A stretch of 64,000 nucleotides of DNA from Euptelea pleiosperma (lineage: Eukaryota; Streptophyta; Magnoliopsida; Ranunculales; Eupteleaceae): assembly GCA_035048495.1 (NCBI GenBank), contig CM068549.1, forward strand, positions 12,863,863 to 12,927,862, given 5' to 3'. Shown piece by piece: positions 47,610 through 59,429 of this stretch; the first letter of the stretch is position 1; the number at the start of each line of letters is the position of its first letter. A program made the position numbers and the translations under genes. The notes under the pieces were generated by a model that had not been told where the DNA came from, searched no databases, and was given only the letters and a program-made list of their open reading frames with translations.

Positions 47610-50093
47610 TTAAGTTTGTGTCTGATCTATTGACGCCACTTTGGCCAATGCAATAAGGCCATCAATAGGAGGAGGAGGAGGGGGATCATCAGAAGACCCT
47701 GGACCCAACGTCTCAGATCCATTCAGATTCTCTGATTGGGATTCGGCTGGCTCTATATCAAGAGCATCAACAATATCTCGATAATGGTTTCTTTTGGCCC
47801 GGAGTCGATCGACAACTTCTTTCCAATCTTGTATTTTTGCCTCAGCTTGCTGCTCATATTTTGCTTTTAAAGCAGCGTTGGCCTCCCATTTCGCTAATAA
47901 AATTTTCTCTTTGTCCTACGAATCTTTCTTCAATTTTTGAATCTCCCCTTTGAGATCTTCAGTCTTAGTCTTCACGGTAGCCAAGTCTTGTTATGTTGCT
48001 CTATCTGAGCAACCCTAGCCTTCTCAATTTCGTCCATCTTTGCTATTTCGGCCAATGCCTTTTCTAACTTTTGGCTGAGTTGAATGTTCTTCCCTTTCAA
48101 GCGAGTGATTTCTCTCTTGAGCTAGCCAAACCTGGCGGGAAAAGCATTCAGACACTATAAATGAGGGAAAGAAAGGTTAAGATATACTAGAGACATAAAT
48201 AAGGTTTTCATATAAAAATCAGGAGTATTTCAAATCTCAAAACATACTGGAATATTCCTTTATAAAAATTATCTGTGAACAATTGGGCTTCTCCTTTTCA
48301 AACGCCCGAACATCCTCCAGGAATAGACAGAGTTCTCCGATAACCCGAGCAACCTCAGGTTCGTTTAGTGCACTTTGATTTATCAAAATTGGCTCACCCA
48401 TCTTGTTAGCAAAATAAGGACGCCAGATTGGAGTAGGTCTAGGAGTCTGACTATCAGAGGCCTCAACTGATGGGGCCTCAATTGATGAGCCCGTATTTAG
48501 AGGATCTTGACCGATCAATTGTTTCTTGGGGATAACTTGCTTATTCTTTTCTTTAGAATGTTTCCCTGAAGAATCAACCTCGCTGGTGGAGGTATGAGTT
48601 GCCTCAGTGTTATCCCCACCTTAGATAAAATTTTAGGGGGAAGTTGAGTATTGGTGGGAAGAGAAGAACCTGATCCTTTAGACCTTGTCCTGGGAGGCCA
48701 TCAACTTTGGCAACCTTCCCGGTCTTTTGAGGATAAGGCCCCGAGATGCCGTCTCCTTTCATTTCTTAATCTTTATATGAGGTGGAGACCTTCCAAGACC
48801 ATCTATCTTCAGGTCAGCCATATCGTCGTCTTCAGATATATGAAACTGAGAACTGCTGGTAAAGGATGAATCGCCAGTACGGTATGAATAGCCGAGAGAC
48901 TACACCAAGGTAGACAATTGTTGTGATAACGAATGATTAAACAGAAAAGAGTTACATGAATCCGAATCAGATGAAGAAGACAAATCCAAGGATGAAGAGA
49001 TGATGATAAAACTGTTCAAGGGAGGAATATGCAATACTTCCTCGTCTGATTGGGGCATACCTCGCCTAAATTATCAGAAAGGTTCACTTTGGAGTAAACA
49101 CCACCAGATTTCGACTCGTCGTCGTCTAAAGTTGAATTCTGGGAAGAATGCTCTGAGGAAGAAGATGGTTGGAGTTCAGTATAGGAGAAACTTTGGCTTT
49201 CTTTGTTCTAGACTTCATAATAGGTTTCTTCTCTGGTTCACTATCAGGGATCACATGAAGTAATTCCTCAGCTAAGGGAGGATTTACAGCCCAAGAGTAG
49301 CCAAGAGCATCCAAACCAACTAACCACTGATATACGTTGATGGGTAAAGCAAGTAGATCATATCAAAGTTGAATATTGTCGGGAGGAACGTTCCGAGGAG
49401 AGCTATCCATTCAGACACCTACATGAATGAAAATAAGTTAGAAATTCTAAACACATAGAGAGAGAGAGAGAGGATTAAAAGAGAAGCCGAGGAAAAGACC
49501 AAAGGTACCTTTATTATTAAAAGTCCTGTTATAAAGAGGTGGGCCCTCATCCCCGGCCCATCTTTCCCATTCTCCCGAAACAAATAAAGGAATTGGGGCC
49601 AATATTTGTCACAATCTTGAATACATTCTAAAATGGATAATCTCCCCGGCCGAGTAGCCAAAAAGTATATATGGGAACTGCCCATATCAGAATCTTTACA
49701 TTTGACATGAGGTAAAGGTTTGATAAAATGTTGCTGACGAAAGTCAAAGACGGATATCTCTTTACCCCCAATATCTTCGAATTTGATCGAAAGAATTGAG
49801 TTGATGCCAAAAATTGCCATTCACTTGCCTAGGTGCTAATTCATAGAAATTTAGTAACTTGAGCAAAGCAAGATAGGGGAAGAGGAAGCCCAGTGGCAAG
49901 CTCACCAACAGTAATACAAATAGCTTCAGGATCGGTAGGCCAATGGTGGGAATATAGAAGGGAACACTAACATAAGTCAGAATAATGGAGTTGGGAAATT
50001 GAATTCTTTGACAACATCGGCAAGATCTGGCTGATCATAGGTAGTTATATTGGCATCTTGGAGAATAGCTTTGTCAGACTTTCTTCGAGGCAT
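47610..50093 (-). pseudogene. Antisense extra ORF of the Tat element
   Basis: A decayed gene downstream of pol and pointing towards it. It starts at 50093 (MPRRKSDKAILQDA), passes through a region resembling the putative gypsy-type transposon domain (PF04195), with ELAPRQVNGNFWH at about 49830 and FVSGEWE at about 49565 in alternating frames, continues with polar low-complexity parts (48237-49314), then a coiled-coil-like K/E/Q-rich part (about 47900-48130), and ends near 47610. Stops and frameshifts occur throughout. Tat-group elements such as Grande and Retand are known to carry an antisense ORF between pol and the 3' LTR, which fits position and direction. Its function is unknown. Confidence 0.7.
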
Positions 50094-50246
50094 GATGAAA
50101 AGATACAAAATAAAAAAAAACAAAGAAAGTACCTTGATAGCCTAAGAAACTGAGGAAATCGAAGAAACCGAAGTAGCTGAGGAAGATGAGAAGAAAGTTT
50201 GACAATCAGAAGTTACCAAAGGTAAAAATAAATGACTCAGGAGGGG

Positions 50247-50258
50247 GTATTTATAAAA
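50247..50258 (-). promoter_or_regulatory. TATA box before the antisense ORF
   Basis: The minus strand reads TTTTATAAATAC about 155 bases before the antisense start codon, a good plant TATA consensus. It would allow the antisense ORF its own transcript. It is identified by eye only. Confidence 0.5.
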
Positions 50259-51444
50259 GCAGAGGTAATTATGACTCCCACGCACGAGCGAGTACTTAAG
50301 CGTATTCCAGAACCAATGCAACGGTGACATGTGGAAATATTTAATGCAGACAACCGATCGAAAAGACGTCGCGAAGATAAAGAAGACACCACATGGCAGA
50401 ACATGACACATGGTAGAAGCTTGGAAGTCGGCAACTCGGTACTTGAAAGCGGATAACCCAACTACCAAGTCACTACACCAAAATGGAAAAAATACGACAC
50501 CAAATAAATGGGCATTTTCATAATTTTTTGAAACTTAGTTGAAAAAACAAAATAAAATATGGCTCTCCCTCTCGACTCTCTCATATCCCCATTCATTTTC
50601 TCTCTCTCTCTCTCAGAAGTGTGAGCTTGGGAGGCGATTGGCTTAAGCTTCGGGAGGCGATTCGTCAACCAGATCTGGTTAGCACTCCATCATCCCTATA
50701 TCTAGGGTTAGGGTTTTGGTTTCTATTTTTCGTCATTCATTTTTGATCAGTCGATCGATCTCTATCAATCAATCAATCTCAATTCTCTCCTCATTCATTT
50801 CTAAATTTATCTAGTTCGGCAGTCGTAGACAAGATTACTAGAGAAGTAATTCAGCCTCTTTATACTTCCATTTTTTATGTTTTGTTTGATCTGAACATGT
50901 TTTGTTGTATTTTTGTTATGCACTCATGTTATTCCCACTCTATACAAAGGACTTCCCCATAACAAACCAAGCACCTCATCCTTTGGAGCATAAAAAAAGC
51001 ATTTTAGATATGATTACTTGATAATTTTATATCCAAATTTAACAGATATAGATCCTTAATCTAGGATGCTTTTTTAAATGGATCGGATATGAGTCAAGTA
51101 TATCCTTAATCTAGGATTAGTAATGACCAATAGTTATCTAGATCCATCTTTGTTCTATTCACAGATCGGATCTGCTGTTGATTTTAGTATGAACTTCTTT
51201 TAAATCTGTGATTGAAAATGGGTCTCTAATTGTGGGTTTAACTATGTCGGATCTAGATCCAAATATGGTTAATGTCATAGATCCCCGTGTCCACTATCCA
51301 ACCCGATTTTAGTCTTTAAATCCTTTCAAGAATCAGAGTAGCACTCCATCCCATGGTTTTCACCATAATATTGTTTACTTTATTTGGATTGATGGATTTA
51401 ATTTGTAATTCTCTTGTAAGTTCATCTTGTACCATAGTGTATAC

Positions 51445-51580
51445 ACAGAGTTTGGACCATCCTTGAACATCTCATCAGTGGGTTTCTTTCCTATAAAGAT
51501 CTCCGGCCGGCAGTAGAATCCCGTAACTGTAGACGTCACCACTCGCTGAAACATTGCCACCAAGTCCGTATTCTAGGACA
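51445..51580 (-). pseudogene. Receptor-kinase fragment inside the CACTA leader
   Basis: The minus strand encodes the kinase subdomain VIII-IX region of an LRR receptor-like kinase: EYGLGGNVSASGDVYSYGILL, then after a one-base frameshift FIGKKPTDEMFKDG. The wording is closest to the LRR-XII type (EFR/XA21-like) from memory, not to the At2g24130 type of the truncated receptor at 33983. Only about 45 codons survive. It lies between the CACTA left end and the transposase, on the opposite strand, and is best read as a captured host fragment. Confidence 0.7.
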
Positions 51581-51724
51581 CTAGGAAAATATATTAGAAA
51601 CTGAAATACTTGTAACTAAAAGTAATATTCCTAATGGAAAACGCAAAAGAATAGAGAAATGGGTCTTTTTGTTTTTATTTTACTTACATTGTATATATTT
51701 TAGTTTACCTAGATTAACAACTTC

Positions 51725-54700
51725 ATGCATGGAAAAATCCAAGGGATGACTATTGAATACTTTCAAGGTGTTTTGTCATTCATCATATTTGCAAAAGAGA
51801 ATTCGGGGAGTGTTGATTGGTTTTCTTGCCTTTGCATCAATTGTCGTAATGTGCATGGACAGACCACTTTAGAGAAAATCTCTGAGCATTTGATTTGCAA
51901 TGGTATAGACCAGTCATATACACAACATGGTACTATCATGGAGAATCATTTCAAAACCAGGATGCCAACATTGGGGCTCTTGGTACATCTACTAGTAACC
52001 AACCTGAAGATGTATACTCTAGAATGATCGATTTGGTGAATGATGTATTAAGGCAAGTTCGTCTAGAAGATCTAGATGTGTGCATGGATGAAGTTGATTG
52101 TGATGAAGATTTGCATGTTCCTTATGAACATGATGTGAAGGATTAGAATGATCCACAAGTGGATATCGAGTACGAAAAATTGAGAGAGGATGCGACACAA
52201 CCCTTGTATCCTTCATGTCGAAAAGAGCATACGAAGTTGTCAGTGATGGCTGAGTTGATGAGCATGAAGGTAAGATATCAGTGGTCTGACAATAGCTTCA
52301 CAGAGTTGCTACAAATGCTGAAAAAGATGTTCCCAAGTGAGAACACCTTGCCAGAGAGCACATACAATGCTAAGAAGTTGATTAACTTCTTGGGTATGAA
52401 CTACGAGATCATCCATGCATGCCCCAATGATTGCATATTGTATTGGAGAGAACATGAACATAGAAAAAGTTGTCCTACTTGAGGTGTGAGTAGATGGAAA
52501 TCTGTCTATCTTACAAAGAAGGAGGTAGACATGTACCAGTAAAGGTGTTAAGATACTTTCCCTTAAAACCAAGGTTGCAAAGGCTGTATGGGTTTGTGTT
52601 CATGTTCATGAATGATTGAATTTTAATTTTTAAATTTGGCTTATTGAATAATCTAATTTGTTATACTTTCAATTGTTTCGTGGATTGCGGAGTTTATGAC
52701 ATGGCATTTTAGATCAGCTGTCCAAGATGGTGGTATGCGTCATCCGGTGGATTCTTCGAGCTGGAAACAAGTAAATGTCAAGTGGCCTGAATTTGCTGCT
52801 GAGCCACGAAATATTTGTCTAGGAGTGTCAGCGGATGGCTTCAATCCGTTTGATAACAAGAGCAATGCTTATAGTTGTTGGTCTGTTATGACAGTTCCCT
52901 ATAATCTCCCACCATCTTTATGCATGCGAAAGGAGTTCACTATGTTATAACTGTTGATTCCAAGAAGAAACATTGATGTCTACTTGTAGCCCTTGGTGTC
53001 AGAGTTGAATGAATTGTGGTCCATCGGCACCAGAACATACGACTCTCATAGTAAGACTTGGTTCACTATGAAAGCAATTTTACTATGGGCTATACACGAC
53101 TTTCTAGCATACGGTAATCTTTCGGGTTGTAGGACCGTAGGAAAGCTTGCATGTCCTGTTTGTAGGAAAGGGACATACTCAATAAGGCTAAAACATGGAA
53201 ATAAGAATGCTTACATGGGCCATAGAATATTCCTACCAATGGATCATCCTTCTAGGAACCAAAAATCGCAAGTTAATGGGAAGGAAGAACATGCAAGGGC
53301 TCCACGATGTTTGACTAGTTCTCAAGTATTAAGTAAAGTAGAAAATCTTGAAACAAAATTTGGAAAAGTGTCACACAAGAAGAGAAAAAGATTTGCGGAT
53401 GATGAGGATGACTTTATTGCATGGTCAAAGAAATCGATCCTATTTGACTTGCCATACTGGAAGGTGAGGTAATAGAAATTTGACATTATTTAACATATAG
53501 TGGCATAGATAATTTATATTTTAACATTTATCATTTGCATAGGATTTGCCTATTCGTCACAATCTAGATGTGATGCATGTAGAGAAAAATGTGACAGAAT
53601 CTCCTTGCCACAATTATGGACATGAAGGACAAGACCAAGGATGGTCTTCAAGCCCGTCAAGATCTGAAGTCTATGAAAATAAAGAGAAATTTGTGGCCGA
53701 TAAAAAAGGGCAACTAGTTGTTTTTGCCAAAGGCTCCTTTCACTCTATCCCGATAAGAGAAAGAACTACTCTGTCAAACCTTGCATATGTTGAAGGTTCC
53801 TATTGGACACAACTCCAATTGGAAACATATGAGCATGGAGGATGTTCAAATCAAGAATCTCAAATCACATGATTATCACATTATAATGCAACAACTGTTA
53901 CCAGTACTACTAATACACACCGTTAAGAAACATAAGCCCTTACGTGCTGCTATTCTACAGTTGTCATTATTCTTCAATATCCTCTGTTCTAAGGTTATTT
54001 CTTGTGATGAGCTTATGTGTGCAAGAGATCGCGTTATCGAAACACTATGTGTATTTGAGAAGTACTTTCGGCCTTCATTTTTTGTTATGATGACACACCT
54101 TGTTGTGCACTTGGCAGAGGAGGCACTAGTTTGCAGGCCTGTCAGATATCAATGGATGTATCCTTTTGAGCGGTGAGTAAAATATTTGAATAAGTTGTCC
54201 TATTTTGATAATAATTTTTTGAAGTGATATATGATTGATGTCATGCATCAGGATGATGAGAACATACAAAAGGTATGTAAGGAATCCAACACACCCAGAA
54301 GGGTGTATGGCAGAAGGCCGCCTAATAGAGGAATCAATATTGGCCTGCATGGAGTAGATGCCAAATGGTAGGAATGGAAGCCATAAACGAGGACGAGGGA
54401 CGTTCATGGATGATGATGATGATGATGCATGTTCTAGAGAACAACCTCTCGATAAAAAGGGTAAGTAGTATATTTTTGATCATGTGCAATACGAGCAAGT
54501 GCGTAGATGGGTTTTGCAATGTTTTTATGGTGTTACTAAATGGAAGTTCATGGATGATGATGATGCATGTTCTAGAGAACAACCTCTCGATAAAAAGGGT
54601 AAGTAGTATATTCTTGATCATGTGCAATACGAGCAAGTACGTAGATGGGTTTTGCAATGTTTTTATGGTGTTACTAAATGGAAAGAGTAAGCATAATCTA

Positions 54701-55474
54701 GTGCACTTGATTATTACATTGTGCCATGGACATGAGTTTTCCGTTGATGCTATACCATTGTATGCTTAGGAGGTACAAGGCTTACATTCATGGCCACACA
54801 ACCAATACTAAAAAATGAAAGGGCAACATGGCAATAGAAAGATTGATGGATTTGATTCATTGGTTAAGGCAATAAGTATAGATATGTTATTTATTGAATG
54901 TTGAATGTATTGTTAGCCTTAGGTATCACATAGATCACGTAAAACAAAATTAAAACTTTCCTTTATCATCGTAATAGTTAGAAAAAGAAGAAACGTCTAC
55001 TTTGAAGAGGCTTGCTGACGGTCCAGACTTTAAAGCTATAGAGCGGAATCAAAGATGAACAAAACAACACAAAACAGTGGGGTCAACATGAAAGCTATGA
55101 CTAGTTTTACGGCAAGTGCAAAAGATAAGAACCTTGTGGAAGAAGAATCTACTTATTATGGGATTGTCAAACAAATTCTTGAATTGAATTACTATGACTT
55201 CAAACAAACAGTATTCTATTGTGATTGGGTGCGAATAGAAGATAGAATAAATGGATGTGTACTTGATCCAGAAACGAACTTAACATTTGTCAATTTGAAG
55301 AAGTTTAGAAGAAGTTCAAAGGAAGCCGATGAGCCCTTTATTCATGCATCTCAAGCATCTCAAGTCTTCTATTGCCAGGATCTAATAAGGGATGATTGGT
55401 ATGTTGTCTTGGTTGCTCCAAAGAGATTGACCCGGGATGTGGATGCTTATCAAAATCCTTTGGTTTCATAGGAA
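51725..55474 (+). pseudogene. CACTA tnp2-like transposase, broken
   Basis: Pieces in several frames give the order usual for plant TNP2: a transposase-associated zinc-finger domain (51725-51960, with C-x-C-x2-C and EHLICNGI), the tnp2 catalytic domain (52159-53640, with KTWFTMKAILLWAIHDFLAYGN, GKLACPVC and HNLDVMHVEKNV), a DUF4218-like part (53870-54180, LRAAILQLSLFFN and PVRYQWMYPFER) and a DUF4216-like part (55140-55440, VFYCDWVRIEDRINGC). Probable intron remnants and a 140-bp tandem duplication separate the pieces. Stops and frameshifts make it non-functional. Confidence 0.82.
54402..54682 (+). repeat. Tandem duplication inside the transposase
   Basis: Two direct copies of about 140 bp (54402-54544 and 54545-54682), each from TTCATGGATGATGATG to TTACTAAATGGAA, with very few differences. 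The first has two extra GAT units. This is a recent local duplication. Confidence 0.9.
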
Positions 55475-55917
55475 AAAATGAAAGGAGATGCTTTTGTGAC
55501 AGCATTAGTAGAGGACATTTTGGATGAAGGGGAAGAAAGCAATGAAGGATCAATGGTGGAGAGTGAAACAAGTACTTCAAACAATTGAAAAGGAATTGAT
55601 AGTGATTGATGGATTCCATAACAATTGTATTATGTTTTCCCAAGTATAATATCATTTTCCAAGTATAATATCTTTATGTTAAGAATATTGTTTTGTAATA
55701 TATTTCATATAAACATTGTTAGTTCATTGATTTCATAAAAATTGTAGAATATTTCATTTTAGCATGATTTCAGTATGTCTCAAGATGTCTTAGGACCTTT
55801 TCTTGCGACCTCTAGTTCCAGTGAAGTTCTGATATTTACCAACATTTTATACATGTTTGATATTTATTATTTTTACTGGTTGTTGACATTATTATTTGAT
55901 TATTTTCCTCCAAGCAA

Positions 55918-57444
55918 ATGAAAATTATTCATTTCAATGATAATGGACAACGTATTGGAGAATTTTCGACATCTTTTGCTAGTGACCTTGGTTCAATTAC
56001 AAGAACACATTGTCCTATTTTCTATCAAGAGTGGGGAGATGTGCCTGATCACATCAAGGATAGGATTTGGAAGCTCATCACGGTTAGTTTGTCATTTGTT
56101 TCAATTCTACTTGCGTGCCATTTAGTTACAGTTTTATTAATCTATTAATCTTTCTATAGGATGAATATAGTGTTACCGCGGCATACAAAAGGCATATCTT
56201 CTAAAGAGCTAACAAATATTGGATTCAATTCAAGTATCAACTTTGATCCAAACATTATGATAGGTATGATACGGATGAGGAAAGAAGGAAAAAATGTCTA
56301 CGAGGTGTTAGGCTAGAAGATTAGGACACATTTGTTGGTATCCCGTCAACCCTTGAGATGCAAGCTTGCCAAAAGAAATGCAAGTCTGTGATAGAGTCTA
56401 TGAAAGCCCCACACACATCTGGTAGACGAGGTGCAGCAAGAACAGTAGAGGCTTTGGTAATTTGTGTTTCATATTAATTTATTGTGATTCATTAAAATAT
56501 TATGTTTTGCTTATGTCTTGTATGTCCTTAACAGAAAAAGAGGGATCCTATTGCCATCGTCACTAGGACAGATGTGTTCTTGGTTACTCATTCTCATATG
56601 GGTCTGGCCCTACACTGGAGATCATGAACAAACTGGTGAGCATTATAATTTGAAATCAATATAAATGCAACTTTAAGTATTCAATTTAGTATTGCTTTTA
56701 CGGGAACAAATTAAAGCAATTATTGCTAGCGACCCCTTTAGCACTAGCTTAGACCTAGACCATGATCCTGTTGCACAAGTTTTTGGTCCTGAGGGAAAGG
56801 GTTGCGTACGTGGCATGGGTATCGGTGTTTCTAGGAGCTCTCTTTTATCTTCAGCTCTTGCTAGGGATCAACTTCAGCAGGAGAAGAAGACACTCCTTTC
56901 TCTTCAAGATCAGATTTCTACTCAAGGACAGATGATTACAGTGCTGAGGCTACAAATTACTGCTCAAGGATAGATGATGGGGGATCTGAGAGAACAAATT
57001 ATTGCTCAGGGGCCACGTAGGTCATTTTCCATCGATTTTGCCACCTCTCATGTATGAATTCATTTCTCATTAGTTTGTTTCCAGTACATTTTTTATGTTT
57101 GAAATAAAAAAAACTTTTAACTATATTTGTTTTCTTTTAATGTCTTGTTCGTAGTCAAGGGTGCAATCGAATGTGCGATTGTCACCACTTGAAAAAGCTC
57201 CAGTAGTTCCATCTTTACGAGTAGAGATGCCTTGTGAGTTGTTAGCCTTCGGTGGTAGGATTGTTGCCATTGGGAGGGTGCTTAGTGGAGGTTCTCCTAT
57301 ATATACGTGTATAGGATTATCAAAGATGTCGTGGATGATGTTGATACATATTTGTTTTGTCCAAAACACGTCATTGTCGGTACTTGGAGATGTAGAGTTG
57401 GGCACAATTATTACATGGCCCAAAATTTTTACACTCCTTTCATA
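55918..57444 (+). pseudogene. CACTA tnp1-like region, broken
   Basis: Fragments resemble the plant En/Spm TNP1-type protein: HCPIFYQEWGDVPDHIKDRIW near 56010, a basic region after 56200, APHTSGRRGAAR near 56408, LVTHSHMG near 56585, a coiled-coil-like stretch near 56870-56970 (DQLQQEKKTLLSLQDQIS) and a last block near 57160-57440. These are separated by stops, and intron-like GT and AG borders occur near 56083, 56457 and 56535. It is not functional. Confidence 0.7.
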
Positions 57445-57650
57445 GTTAGGTATGGCAATCCTATAATTAAAATTAACATGGTCTTTTTTTTTTTTGGTTG
57501 GAGTTGGTAAACTAAAATACCTTTTATTTCTTGTGTAGGAGGTGGTGACCTTGTAGAGACGTAGGAGTTGGTATCTATTTTTCATTGTCATGTCACAGTT
57601 GAAACGTTTGATGATTAATATTCAATGTCAATTCCATTGACTGTTCGATG

Positions 57651-59104
57651 AATGTTTTCTTTGTTATAGCATTATGTAATGCATATTTTATGCTTTTACA
57701 TGCTCTGTTTTAGGGGTTGGTTGTCTTGTTCTTAATCCTTGACATCCATGTGGGTTTGGTTTGGTTTCGCTACTAAGAAGAACAGCTGAAGAAGAAGAAC
57801 CGACTGAAGTAGCTACCTATGCAACCCTTTTTACCTCTTTCTTAGTTTTTTCTCTTCTTTTCTTTCTCTTTTTTGCGGGTTTTATTTGTTGAAATTAAAA
57901 CCATGTAAGTCTTTGTAACTCCAGTTTACATTTGATTATTTTGCAAACTTATGACATCAGATAAACCAGATACGTTAATGATATCTTGCTCTTCCATATC
58001 TTGCATTTCAAAAAGTAAAAGAGTAATACTCATATTAATTAGTGAAGTAACCATCTAGAAGATCATGGAGTGACTCTACCAAGTTGATTTTTAAAGGAAT
58101 AGGGTATAAAGTCTGAGAGGTTCTTTTGGTAAATGGACATAAGATTTGTGTTTTCTATGAGCATTTGAAACATCTTCCTCTTCTCTCCCCTTTAACTCTT
58201 TCTTTGTTTGGCTTTTGAGCATTTCCATTTGTTTAGATCAACAGCTCATCCGGAAATGCATGTGACGATCATTTGGTAAATGTTTAGATATAACTTTTCC
58301 TGTTTACTTTTTGACAGGTTCATTCAACAAAAAATAGGTGGTTCTACTATGTTTGAATATGAAAGCTGAGAGCATAAATGTTAGTTTTGCGGATTAAGTT
58401 GCTTTTGTTGACATTTTGCAGGCTGATCTTCTGCAGGTTGAGGTTTTGAGGGTTGGGAGCGTAGCACTTGCGAGACCACTGATATGTACAGAAAAGGAGC
58501 AATAGAGCATACTTTGGGCTGAACCTATCTTATAAATTGCGTACTGGTTGGATCCTCACATTTGTGCTCTTTGGTAAGATTTGTAGGAACAAGAAGGTTC
58601 TGAACTTCTCACACTGTAAAGACATTACCAATTTTGTTGGTTTATGAATTTGATGTGACTATATCTACTCTAGTTTCAGACCACAACATATCAAACACAT
58701 ACTAACTTCATTCTGCTTCTTCATCTCCATTTTCAAATGAAATATGATAAACACCCAAATGGGAAAATCAACAGAATAACATTATTAGTTTCATTGTGTT
58801 GAGTTTAGAGTAGATGTGATTATGTCTACTTCGAGTCTCAGACCACAACATTATTATTATTTTTTTCTCTTCTTCATTAAATTCTTCATGATGTGTTTCA
58901 TTGTCATTCAATAATTTGGTTGTCTCCAATAAACCGTTTGGCTTTGTTCTATTTGGTGCTATTTGTTTGTTTGTTTTTTTTTTTTTTTGGTTTATCTGGT
59001 AGAAAAAATCCATGTCGTATTTTAAGTTTAGATTTGTATTATTAGTTTGAAATTCACACTTCTCTATTCACCCAAAAGTTTCTTACCTTCCATTTTGGTA
59101 TTTG
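57651..59104. other. Region between CACTA coding end and a gene fragment
   Basis: No ORF of note. The text is T-rich with intron-like features (for example TTTTGCAG near 58417 and TTTGCAG before 59105). It may be the 3' part of the CACTA element, or untranslated exons and introns of the gene whose exon lies at 59105. Confidence 0.4.
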
Positions 59105-59378
59105 CAGATTCTGAGAAGGGAAATGAACAACTGACTTTGAATGGTTTTATGCATGGGAATTTGGGTTTCCAGACGAAATAGAATCAGGCGGAGTTTCTCA
59201 AAGAGGATACAACATTTGATCGGCATAATTTAACGTCAAAAGGCTTATTTATTCTTGAATTACAGCAAGGGAATGCTCTTGAACACAGTCCTACTCTGCG
59301 AAGAACTTCAGAACAGTTGGAAACGGCTAAGGCTCCCATCAATTTTGACTTCCTTGGTGGTCAACAACAACTTTGAGT
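59105..59378 (+). pseudogene. Exon remnant of a dentin-sialophosphoprotein-like gene
   Basis: After an acceptor TTTGCAG the frame reads SEKGNEQLTLNGFMHG, EFLKEDTTFDRHNLTSKGL, LELQQGN and SPINFDFLGGQQQL-like words (the last with APINFDF). Together these match, from memory, the N-terminal part of large plant proteins annotated as dentin sialophosphoprotein-like, whose function is poorly known. One stop lies inside (TAG near 59178), and the exon is cut at its right side by an LTR terminus at 59381. Neighbouring exons were not found, so it is either a gene destroyed in place or a fragment captured by the CACTA element. Confidence 0.6.
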
Positions 59379-59380
59379 GG

Positions 59381-59429
59381 TGAAAGTAGGGTTTTCCTAC
59401 ATCGTTGGTTACGGAAACCCTAATCTCAA
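59381..59429 (-). repeat. Inverted LTR terminus next to another LTR
   Basis: TGAAAGTAGGG at 59381 and about 49 bases onward are the inverse of the end of the LTR at 59430-62221 (GGGTTTCCGTAACCAACGA... to CTTTCA). It is thus the tip of a second, minus-strand LTR of the same family. The simplest reading is that the plus-strand element inserted into an older LTR 49 bases from its end; the remainder would lie beyond the window. Confidence 0.75.

Larger units (their letters stand above)
50471..57650 (+). mobile_element. CACTA (En/Spm) transposon, left end and body
   Basis: The left terminus CACTACACCAAAATGG at 50471 is a CACTA-type terminal repeat. It is followed by a leader of 1.2 kb, a tnp2-like pseudogene and a tnp1-like region. 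I could not find the matching right terminus in the window, so the end given is only where recognisable coding sequence stops. The three bases before the left end are AGT, a candidate for the 3-bp target duplication. The element lies next to the Tat antisense ORF promoter, so it probably jumped into that retroelement. Confidence 0.8.

Noticed and set aside
57651..59104. Right end of the CACTA transposon
   Set aside because: No inverse of CACTACACCAAAATGG was seen. TTCCATTTTGG near 59089 matches partly but lacks the GTAGTG end.
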